From Acidimicrobiales bacterium (GTDB lineage: Bacteria; Actinomycetota; Acidimicrobiia; Acidimicrobiales; Aldehydirespiratoraceae): DNA of 64,000 bases. Made by a program: the position numbers and the translations under genes. Below are positions 51,784 to 59,096 of this stretch, piece by piece. The notes under the pieces are model-generated. The model saw only the letters and a list, made by a program, of their open reading frames with translations, made no database searches and was not told the DNA's origin. The first letter of the stretch is position 1. Every line of letters starts with the position of its first letter. The stretch is taken from NCBI GenBank assembly GCA_029246685.1, contig JAQWMR010000010.1, forward strand, positions 372,001-436,000, read 5' to 3'.

Positions 51784-53298
51784 TCAGCGGTCCTCTGGAT
51801 TGATCTCCTCGAGCTCGAGACCGGCGGTCTCCGGATAGAACCGCAGGACGAGCCACGCGACGATGATCGGGCCGGCGGCGAGGATCGCGAGTGGTGGCCC
51901 TATCTCGCCCCACCGGTCCGAGAGCTGGCCGACGAAGACGAGTCCGGCCGCGCTGCCGAGGACGCCGACCGTGACGATCAGCCCGTTCGCCCGCCCGCGG
52001 TCGTGGGTGCCGAAGAGCTCGGGGCCGTAGACCGCGAGGGCGGGAATCGCGATGCCACCGAGGGTGACCCCGCCGAGGGTCGCCAACCAGAGCAGCGGAC
52101 CGGTGACGAAGAACGCCGCGGTCGCGAAGAAGGCGCCCATCAGCAGGCCGGCTGCGCCGACCGGACGGCGCCCGCGCGTCTCCGCGAGGTAGCCGCCGAC
52201 CAACACGCCGAGCCCGGCAGGGGTGGACGTCACGATCGTGAAGATGCTGATTCCGGTGGCGCTGAACCCGCGCTCGTCCTTCAGGAAGTCGTTCTGGAAG
52301 CTGGACGCCGGTGCGAAGAACATGGAGAGCAGGAACGCCGACACCCCCAGCAGTACCAAGCGATTCCAACGCCGCTGGCGCTCGTCCGGGAGCGCGACCG
52401 CCGGTTCGTGCTGGGCGGCATCGGTGAACCGCTGCGTCTCGGGTAGCCGCCGTCCGACCCACAGGACGACGAGCGTGCCGAGCCCGCCGAGGAGATAGAT
52501 CACGCGCCAGCCGCGGATGTCGACGTCGGCAATGGGCAGGACCCAGACAGCCATGCCAGAGCCGAGTCCTGCGCTCAGAACGAGAACGGAGGCGGCCCAG
52601 GCGCGACTGCGAGCGGGCATCTCCTCCACGGCGACGATGGCAATCAGGACTCCGAGCCCGGTCGACAGACCTCGGGCAACGAGTTGGGTCGCACCCAGCG
52701 TCCAGATCCCGGGCGACAAGCCGCCGAGCACCGTGAAGATGCAGCTGCCGACGCCGACAATCACGAGCATCGTGCGTCGCCCTCGGCGATCGGCCAACGC
52801 GACCGCTACGAGACTGAAGAGCACCCCGACTCGGACCACGCCGAGCACCCACCCCTGAGCTTCGTTGCCGTGGCCGAACTCGTCGGTTGCGAACGTGAGT
52901 GTCTGGGTCAGAACAGTGCCGAGGTAGCCATCCACGATCTGGACGGCGGCAAGGAGGCCGAGCACCATCGCGGCGCGGGCGTCGAGGCGATCCGGCGGCG
53001 CCCACCAGTATCCGAAGGTCTCCTGGCGGCGGCGCAACGCTCGGGCGACGGGGAAACGGAAGAGCCATCCCCAGACGGGGATCGCAAGGCGGTAGGTCGT
53101 CGTCTCCTCGACAGACCAGACGTCGCCGTCCCGCGTCGCGTCGAGTTCTCGGCGGTACGCCCGGAAGGGCCCCTCGTCCATCTCATAGGAACCGTCGGCC
53201 TCGGCCCGCTCGGCCACGATGTCAGTCCGCGGACGCCTGCGCTGCTCTAGCTCTTCGTCGGTACACGTCGCTGTGATCGAGATGACGCGCGTGCCCAC
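51784..53298 (-). CDS. MFS transporter with an N-terminal soluble extension
   Basis: A 504-residue protein from GTG 53298. Residues 1-100 are a soluble region (ITATCTDEELEQRRRP, SYEMDEGPFRAYRREL) ending in VWGWLFRFPVARALRRR, and about twelve membrane helices follow (residues 125-495). The loops have the major facilitator pattern: ALADRRGRRTML between helices 2 and 3 and GYLAETRGRRPVG in the second half, and an ExxP-type RRLPETQRF. The substrate is not predictable. It ends 17 nt before the L,D-transpeptidase gene and is divergent from the HlyIII gene. Confidence 0.8.
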   Translation of the reverse strand: MGTRVISITATCTDEELEQRRRPRTDIVAERAEADGSYEMDEGPFRAYRRELDATRDGDVWSVEETTTYRLAIPVWGWLFRFPVARALRRRQETFGYWWAPPDRLDARAAMVLGLLAAVQIVDGYLGTVLTQTLTFATDEFGHGNEAQGWVLGVVRVGVLFSLVAVALADRRGRRTMLVIVGVGSCIFTVLGGLSPGIWTLGATQLVARGLSTGLGVLIAIVAVEEMPARSRAWAASVLVLSAGLGSGMAVWVLPIADVDIRGWRVIYLLGGLGTLVVLWVGRRLPETQRFTDAAQHEPAVALPDERQRRWNRLVLLGVSAFLLSMFFAPASSFQNDFLKDERGFSATGISIFTIVTSTPAGLGVLVGGYLAETRGRRPVGAAGLLMGAFFATAAFFVTGPLLWLATLGGVTLGGIAIPALAVYGPELFGTHDRGRANGLIVTVGVLGSAAGLVFVGQLSDRWGEIGPPLAILAAGPIIVAWLVLRFYPETAGLELEEINPEDR

Positions 53299-53344
53299 GG
53301 GGGCAAAGCGTAGGGCGAGTACCCGGTTCGGCGGCGTCGTCGCA

Positions 53345-53350
53345 TATTCT
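53345..53350 (+). promoter_or_regulatory. -10 box of the HlyIII-family gene
   Basis: TATTCT ends 6 nt before the GTG at 53357, consistent with a leaderless transcript. Confidence 0.4.
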
Positions 53351-53356
53351 TCCGGC

Positions 53357-54046
53357 GTGCAATTGATAGACGATCCGCGCGCGGCCGATCTGTCGGCGTC
53401 TGCCCGCCGTCTCCTGCGACGACCCCGACCGAGATTCCGCGGCGTCTTGCATCGATGGGCCGCGGTCGCATCGATCCTCGCCGGCGTGGTCCTGACGGTC
53501 GGCGCGGACGGCAACCGCGCGACATTCGCCATGGCCGTCCTGTCGATCGGCAACACCGCGATGCTCGGGGTGTCCGCCATCGTGCACCTGCGAGACTGGC
53601 CGATCGAGCGCGTTGAGCTGATGGTCCGCCTCGATCACGCCGCGATCTTCCTCATGTTCGCCACCACCGCAACGCCGGTGGCGCTGCTGGGCCTGGACTC
53701 ACCCGTGTCCACCTGGCTCCTCACCGTCGCGTGGATCGGAGCGATCCTCGGCATCGCCGCCGAATGGATGCCGATCCACCCGCCGCCCGGCGTGATGAAC
53801 GTCGCCTACCTGGTCTTCGGATGGTCGATGGCCGCGTTCGTGCCCTGGTTCATCTCCGAGCTCACGGTCGGGCAAGTCGTTCTGCTGCTCACCGGCGGCG
53901 CCGCCTACACGGTTGGCGCGATCGTCGTCGGCGCTCGCTGGCCCGATCCGTGGACCGACTCGTTCGGGTACCACGAGATCTGGCACGTATTCGTTGTCGT
54001 CGCCGTCGGCCTTCATGCCGCGATGGCGATATCGCTGGCCTGGTGA
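53357..54046 (+). CDS. hemolysin III / TrhA-family membrane protein
   Basis: A 229-residue protein with seven predicted helices. PAQR/HlyIII motifs are visible: FRGVLHRWAAVASILAG, NTAMLGVSAIVHL (the Ser and His of the metal site), LDHAAIFLMFATTATPV and, in the last helix, YHEIWHVFVVVAVGLH with two further His residues. Members are Zn-dependent ceramidase-like proteins involved in membrane fluidity; haemolysis itself is not implied. The GTG at 53357 is chosen for the TATTCT box 6 nt upstream. Confidence 0.83.
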   Translation: MQLIDDPRAADLSASARRLLRRPRPRFRGVLHRWAAVASILAGVVLTVGADGNRATFAMAVLSIGNTAMLGVSAIVHLRDWPIERVELMVRLDHAAIFLMFATTATPVALLGLDSPVSTWLLTVAWIGAILGIAAEWMPIHPPPGVMNVAYLVFGWSMAAFVPWFISELTVGQVVLLLTGGAAYTVGAIVVGARWPDPWTDSFGYHEIWHVFVVVAVGLHAAMAISLAW

Positions 54047-54059
54047 AACCAAGCGGCTT

Positions 54060-54857
54060 CTACATCGGGAAGGTGTCGGGCCAAGCGTCGCTGCGGATCA
54101 GGGCATCTGCACCGCCGTCGACGAACACCACCGAGCCACAGGCGAACCGGGCGGCGGGCGACAGCATGAACACGATCCAGTCCGCGAGGAGATCTGGCAT
54201 CGCCGGCTCGCCGGTGGGGATCGGGAAGTCCTCCATCAGCGGTCCGAAGTCCTTGTCGTCCTTGCCGGCCTGAAAGAGGGGCGTCTGCACCGGGCCAGGG
54301 GCGATGACGTTCATGGTGATTCCGGCACCGACCCACTCGTCGGTCACGGCGTTGCGGCGGCACCAGCGTGAGATGGCGAGCTTCGATCCGCCGTATGCCA
54401 TCGCGCCGTCGAACGGCTCGGGCATGGCGTCCACGATCGCGACTGCGCCCTCCTCGTCGCCGGTGAGATACGCGTCGATGAGCTTCACGGGGAGATTGGG
54501 CGTCGTCGTCGAGGAGTTGGACCCGATCTGCACCACCTGGGCGGCTCCGGCGGCGGCGAGCGCCGGTCGAAGTCCGGTCAGCAACGCGTGAGAGCCGAAG
54601 TAGTTCACTCGAGCGATCAGGTTTCCGCGAACCGGGGGACCGAGTCCGGCCGCGGTGACGAGGCCGTCAAGGGTTCCGCCACAGCGCTCGATGGTCGCGG
54701 CGATGGCCGATTCTCTTCCGTCGGGGGTCGAGAGATCGCCGATCACCTCGGCGTCTCGAAGATCGATACCGATCACGGTGTGGCCGCCGTTCTCGAGCTT
54801 CGCTCGCGTGGCCGCACCGATGCCTGATGCCGCGCCGCTGATCGCATACGTGCCCAC
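54060..54857 (-). CDS. SDR-family oxidoreductase (hydroxysteroid dehydrogenase-like)
   Basis: A 265-residue short-chain dehydrogenase. The cofactor loop ISGAASGIGAATRAKL is at the N-terminus, and the active site is Ser in VVQIGSNSST and Tyr/Lys in AYGGSKLAISRW. The late Lys position and the insertion between Ser and Tyr (LPVKLIDAYLTGDEEGA) resemble 3-alpha-hydroxysteroid/carbonyl reductases. FVDGGADALIR closes the fold. GTG 54857 gives the expected short N-terminus. Divergent from the MDMPI gene and convergent with the HlyIII gene. Confidence 0.82.
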   Translation of the reverse strand: MGTYAISGAASGIGAATRAKLENGGHTVIGIDLRDAEVIGDLSTPDGRESAIAATIERCGGTLDGLVTAAGLGPPVRGNLIARVNYFGSHALLTGLRPALAAAGAAQVVQIGSNSSTTTPNLPVKLIDAYLTGDEEGAVAIVDAMPEPFDGAMAYGGSKLAISRWCRRNAVTDEWVGAGITMNVIAPGPVQTPLFQAGKDDKDFGPLMEDFPIPTGEPAMPDLLADWIVFMLSPAARFACGSVVFVDGGADALIRSDAWPDTFPM

Positions 54858-54917
54858 GTGTGCCCCGTTTCTCTTCGCTGGTGCACGATGATCGTCCGGC
54901 CGCGCCAGACTGGGCAA

Positions 54918-55631
54918 ATGGACTCTGCCGCCCGTACAGACGCCCTCGCCGCAGAGGGTCGTCGCCTGCTCGACCTCTGTTCAGCGGACCTCGACGCCGA
55001 TGTCGTCACCTGTTCCGGCTGGCAGAGCCGCAACCTTCTCTCCCACGTTGCGAGTGCCTGGTCGGCGTTCGCGATGTTCACCGAAGAGGCGTCCATGGAA
55101 CCGCCGGACTTCTCCGGGCTCGAGTCGCCGCCCGAAGAGGATGACGAGCTCGTCGCGTTCGCGGAGGCGGCCCTCGCTCGCATAACAGCAGCCGTCGGCG
55201 CTGCGGACCCGAACCAGCCGGTGTGGACATGGTGGGGCGAGAAGACGCTCGCCTTCTTCGGCCGTCGTGCGCACCTCGAGACGGTGGTGCATCGCCTCGA
55301 TGCCGAGTCGGCGTCCGGCACACCCACGCCGGTGGACCCGAGCGTTGCGATCGACGGAGTCGATGAGTTCTACGGCGAGATCCTGGCAAACCCGGGCGAA
55401 CCGCCGTCCGGATCGTTTCACATGCATCAGACGGACGGCGACGGCGAGTTCATGCTGACCGTGGCCGACGGCGCGATCGTCGTCGCCCATGAACACGGCA
55501 AGGGCGATGCCGCGGTCCGAGCGACCGGGGAGGAGCTGCTCGAACTGGTGTGGGGCCGGCGCAGCCTCGAGGGACTCGAAGTATTCGGTGATCGTGCCGT
55601 TGCCGAAAACTGGACATTGCTGGCGCCGTGA
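54918..55631 (+). CDS. maleylpyruvate isomerase family (mycothiol-dependent, DinB-like) protein
   Basis: A 237-residue protein of the actinobacterial MDMPI group. The N-terminal DinB-like four-helix bundle has TCSGWQSRNLLSHVASAW, where the His is one of three metal ligands, and FGRRAHLETVVHRLDAE supplies two more His. The C-terminal domain (DGEFMLTVADGAIVVAHEH, ATGEELLELVWGRR) is the usual sterol-carrier-like lobe. Known members use mycothiol as a cofactor; most have unknown substrates. The ATG at 54918 is 6 nt after CAGACT, a possible leaderless arrangement. It overlaps the next gene by 4 nt. Confidence 0.82.
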   Translation: MDSAARTDALAAEGRRLLDLCSADLDADVVTCSGWQSRNLLSHVASAWSAFAMFTEEASMEPPDFSGLESPPEEDDELVAFAEAALARITAAVGAADPNQPVWTWWGEKTLAFFGRRAHLETVVHRLDAESASGTPTPVDPSVAIDGVDEFYGEILANPGEPPSGSFHMHQTDGDGEFMLTVADGAIVVAHEHGKGDAAVRATGEELLELVWGRRSLEGLEVFGDRAVAENWTLLAP

Positions 55632-56362
55632 CCGAGACCGCTGACGAACAGCAGGCCGAGCAGGAGTCGTCCACGCCGTCAACCGACGCCGCAGAGACGA
55701 TGGCGCCGGCGAGCTTCTCGGGTGGGCGCAACTTCGATCAGCTGATGCCGGTGATTCTGTTCTTCGGTTTCCGGGCTGTGCTCGGCAACCTGATCCTTGC
55801 GGTCGTCGCTTCCACGCTCTGGTCGATCAAGGCGGCAGTCAGCCGCAAGCGCCGCGGTCTCAACGTCGGAAAGTTCCTTCCGGGCATCAGCATCTATCTG
55901 CTTCTCCGGGCCGGTCTCACCGTCGCCGTCGACGAGCGCTGGATCGATGTCGACATCAGCGGCGACGCCGTCTACTTCGGCTTCGGCATCGTCGGAAAGA
56001 TCATCATCGGGATCTGGTGCATGATGACGATCTTCGCCGGCCGGCCCCTTTTGGGGTGGCTCGTTCCGAAGCTGGTGAAGCTCCCGGCGACCGTGATCGC
56101 CGATCCCCGCTACAAGAAGGCCATGTCGGGTGCGACGTGGTTCGTGGTGGGGTTCGAGCTGCTGTCATCGGTCTGGGACACCTGGCTGTACAACAACTCG
56201 GGCATCGGCTTCTTCATCGCCACGCGTACCGGCGTCAATTTCCTCGCGTCGTTCGCGTTCATCACCGGGGCGATCATATATATGGATCGCACGCTCGAGC
56301 GCGTGCCGGACTATCCGGGGATCACCAAGCTCATGGAGGACTCCGGGCGGGTCCGCTCGTGA
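55628..56362 (+). CDS. VC0807/DUF3159-like integral membrane protein
   Basis: A 244-residue protein with a disordered Glu/Thr/Ala-rich N-terminus (1-32) and about six helices (LMPVILFFGFRAVLGNLILA, LPGISIYLLLRAGLTVAV, FGFGIVGKIIIGIWCMMTIF and two more near the C-terminus). The helix layout resembles the VC0807/DUF3159 group, which has no known function; the assignment is tentative. GTG start overlapping the MDMPI stop, and its end overlaps the DUF952 gene (GTGA), so three genes are coupled. Confidence 0.6.
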   Translation: MTETADEQQAEQESSTPSTDAAETMAPASFSGGRNFDQLMPVILFFGFRAVLGNLILAVVASTLWSIKAAVSRKRRGLNVGKFLPGISIYLLLRAGLTVAVDERWIDVDISGDAVYFGFGIVGKIIIGIWCMMTIFAGRPLLGWLVPKLVKLPATVIADPRYKKAMSGATWFVVGFELLSSVWDTWLYNNSGIGFFIATRTGVNFLASFAFITGAIIYMDRTLERVPDYPGITKLMEDSGRVRS

Positions 56363-56742
56363 CGGAGGAGCACGCTCGGCTCGTCCATCTCGCCGAACGT
56401 CCACTTTGGGACGCGGCTGCGACCACGCCGTCGTATCTGCCGACGGAGTGGGATCGCGACGGGTTCATCCACCTCTCGGCGCTGCACCAGGTGCTCACGC
56501 CGGCCAACCGCTTCTACCTCGGCCGCGAGGACCTGGTCGCTCTCGTGCTCGATGCCCACTATCTGCGTGACGCGCTCGTGTGGGAGCCGGGCACCGACAC
56601 CGACGAGCTCTTCCCGCATCTGTACTCGGCGCTGCCGATCGAGGCCGTGCTGACCACGGTCGAGTTCCCGCCGTCGCAGGACGGCTTGTTCACGCTTCCA
56701 CCCGCGCTCACGCGGGCGGTGCGCTCACCCCTCGGGCGCTAG
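56359..56742 (+). CDS. DUF952 family protein
   Basis: A 127-residue protein with the DUF952 pattern: LVHLAERPLWDAA, then WDRDGFIHLSALHQVLTPANRFY and LVWEPGTDTDELFPHLYSAL. The fold is related to ADP-ribosyltransferase-like proteins, but no function is established. GTG start overlapping the upstream stop. TAG stop. Its 3' end overlaps the end of the convergent SDR gene by 18 nt. Confidence 0.8.
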   Translation: MTEEHARLVHLAERPLWDAAATTPSYLPTEWDRDGFIHLSALHQVLTPANRFYLGREDLVALVLDAHYLRDALVWEPGTDTDELFPHLYSALPIEAVLTTVEFPPSQDGLFTLPPALTRAVRSPLGR

Positions 56743-57564
56743 CGCATCGAGCGGGTCGTCGCCGAACGCCCGCAGCATCGTGCCGTAGTCGGCGCCGCGC
56801 CGGAGGTTCTGGCCGCCGTCGACGGCGAATGCCTGGCCGGTGATCCACGACGACTCGGGGCCGATGAGGAAGCGGACCATGTCGGCGATCTCCTCTGGCT
56901 CGCCCACTCGTCCGAGCGGAATCTGGGGGAGGTAGTCGTCCAGCAGCGCGCCGCCGCTCGTGATCGGGTCCATGAGGTCGGTCGCGACGATGCCGGGCTG
57001 CACGGAGTTGACCCGCACTCCGAAGCGGCCCATTTCGTCGGCGCTGATCCGACACAGGTGGTCCAGACCGGCCTTTGCGCCACCGTAGGCGCCGAGGTAG
57101 CGCATCGGATCCTCGCCGGCGTGCGAGGAGCAGCCGACGATGGAACCGCCCCCGCCCTGCTTCGCCATCTGACTGCCGCCGTGCTTGAGACAGAGGAAGG
57201 TGCTCATGTAGTTAAGTTCCATCGTGGCGCGCACCGCGTCGGTCTCCGCGGTGGCCAGCGGGCCCATGTGGAGTGATCCGCCGGCGCAGGCGAACAGGCC
57301 ATCGAGGCGTCCGGTGATCGAGGCCGCGGCGGCGACAGCTGCCTCGACGTCGGCCTCCACGGTGACATCGGCGACGAGGTGAGCGACCGTCACGCCGTCG
57401 GCGGCGACGCCGGCGATGCGATCGACCGCGCCGATCAGCTTGTCCTCTGTGCGTCCACAGATGGTGACGTGAGCGCCGTCAGCAGCGAGCCGGGCCGCAG
57501 TGGCCTCTCCGATGCCGCTGCCGCCCCCGGTGACGAGTGTTGCGAAGCCTTCGATGGATCCCAT
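56725..57564 (-). CDS. SDR-family oxidoreductase
   Basis: A 279-residue classical short-chain dehydrogenase. Cofactor motif TLVTGGGSGIGEATAARL, the ACAGG variant of NNAG, Ser in IVGCSSHAG, and catalytic Tyr/Lys in YLGAYGGAKAGLDHL are visible, and the C-terminal GQAFAVDGGQNLRRG is typical. An R in the AHVTICGRTEDKL turn suggests NADP(H). Substrate unknown. The ATG at 57564 (MGSIEGFATL) fits better than one 7 codons upstream. Confidence 0.86.
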   Translation of the reverse strand: MGSIEGFATLVTGGGSGIGEATAARLAADGAHVTICGRTEDKLIGAVDRIAGVAADGVTVAHLVADVTVEADVEAAVAAAASITGRLDGLFACAGGSLHMGPLATAETDAVRATMELNYMSTFLCLKHGGSQMAKQGGGGSIVGCSSHAGEDPMRYLGAYGGAKAGLDHLCRISADEMGRFGVRVNSVQPGIVATDLMDPITSGGALLDDYLPQIPLGRVGEPEEIADMVRFLIGPESSWITGQAFAVDGGQNLRRGADYGTMLRAFGDDPLDALAPEG

Positions 57565-57630
57565 GGCGCGGACCCTAGTGGTCAACTCGCAACTTGGTCA
57601 TGCCGAAGGAACCCTGTCGAAGGAGCGCGT

Positions 57631-58760
57631 ATGCGGCGAATGATCGATCCCGTTCGATTGGTGGCACTGGGTGTGTTGCTGGCCCTGGTTGCAGCAGGTT
57701 GCGGCGGCGGTGCCGATGTCGTGATCGAGCAAGTCGGTGCGCCGGTCGACGACGGCGTGACCGAACTCCCATCTCCCGAGGTCGATCCTGAGCCGGAGGC
57801 CGACGCTGATCCTGACCACGTCGACGCGGTCGAGAAGTTCAACCAGGTCGACGATCAGCTCTCCTTCGACGACCCACCCGACATCGAGACCGCCGACGAC
57901 CTGCCCGACGAGGAGATCGTCGACGACGGCCACGGTGAAGGGCCGGTCGGAATGTCAGACGGCTCCGTACTCGTGTTCGAGGCCGCGCTGACTCCGGTCA
58001 CAACGGCGATCGAGATGGTCCTGACGATGGAGATGGGCGGCCTCGCCGACCTGGGCAGTGAGCCCATCTCGTTCTCGGTGACAGCGGCTGCCGCAGCGGA
58101 CGGGAGCGCATCGCGCTTCGTGATGGATCTCGGCGGCTTCATGGAGGCAGCAGCCGAAGCAGAAGGCGAGCCGCTGCCGCCGGAGTTGGCCGCGGTCTTC
58201 GGAGAGCCGATCGAGATCCGCGAGATCGGCGACACCGTCTACATGAGCTCGAGCTTCTTCAGCTGGCTCGTGCCCGTCGACACGGCGTGGCTCTCGTTTC
58301 CCGCGGACGATTCATCCGGCATCGAGAGTATCGACACCGGCAGCATCGAGCCGCTCCAGTTTCTGACCGTGCTCCAAGCGTTCGGCGTCGACGCCTCGAT
58401 CGTTGGAACCGAGCTGATCGATGATGTCGAGACCACCCATGTCCGTGGTCACCTCACCGCTGCGGACCTCGCCGCGATGGGCGAGGATGAGTTCCTCGAA
58501 GGTCTCGATCCGACCGGAATGGGCCTGTTGGACGTGGCTGCGGTGGACCTCGATGTCTGGGTGACGGCGTACCGGCAGGTTCGTCGGATGCAGCTCGGCA
58601 TCGATGATCTCGCCGCCATCGATCCGACGGCGGCGCCGGGGGCGTACTTCCTCTTCACGATCGACCTGGCCCCCTGGTCGGTGGGCTCGTCGTCGAGGTT
58701 CCGGCGCCCGAGGATGTGACCTCGATCGACGACGCGTTCGGCGCCGGATTCTTCGACTGA
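57631..58760 (+). pseudogene. LolA/LppX-like lipoprotein gene with a late frameshift
   Basis: Starts at ATG 57631 after AAGGAG. It has a signal peptide RLVALGVLLALVAAGC with lipobox, a long acidic linker (PEPEADADPD, IETADDLPDEE) and a beta-rich domain of about 270 residues with the layout of LolA/LppX lipoproteins (FSVTAAAAADGSASRFVMD, VYMSSSFFSWLVP, THVRGHLTAADLAAM). In the uninterrupted frame it ends at 58719 with an Arg-rich tail. Adding one C in the CCCCC run at 58670-58674 restores LVGGLVVEVPAPEDVTSIDD and a stop at 58758-58760, which looks like the natural end. Sequencing error in the run is likely. Confidence 0.65.
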
Positions 58761-58874
58761 ACAAGCACTGAGTGACCAAGCACTCTTGCCAACGTGACTT
58801 TCCTTCGTCCCGTAGCGTCCGGGATGTGTGGGCCGGAATGACCGGCGAATCACATCCCTCGAAGGAGACATGCG

Positions 58875-59096
58875 ATGGGTATCAAGGACTTTGCCGACAA
58901 GGCCAAGGACCCGCTGGGCGACCTTGCCGAGAAGGTCGGCGACGTTGCGGAATCGGCTCGAGACAAGGTCGGCGATGCCGCCGAGTCCGCAGTCGACAAG
59001 ATCGACGACATGACCGGTGGCAAGGTGCCGGACGCGGTGAAGAACGCGGTCGACAAGATCGACGGCGAAGTCGACGAAGACGACACCGAGAGCTGA
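58875..59096 (+). CDS. small helical antitoxin-like protein
   Basis: A 73-residue, highly charged protein with Lys/Asp/Ala heptad-like repeats (DKAKDPLGDLAEKVGD, SARDKVGDAAESAVDKID) and TGGKVPDAVKNAVDKI near the end. This resembles the MT0933/Rv0909-type antitoxin-like proteins, which have a conserved TGGK segment. No toxin gene is adjacent, so it may be a stand-alone stress protein of the CsbD-like kind. The ATG follows GAAGGAGACATGCG, a strong ribosome binding site. Confidence 0.55.
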   Translation: MGIKDFADKAKDPLGDLAEKVGDVAESARDKVGDAAESAVDKIDDMTGGKVPDAVKNAVDKIDGEVDEDDTES

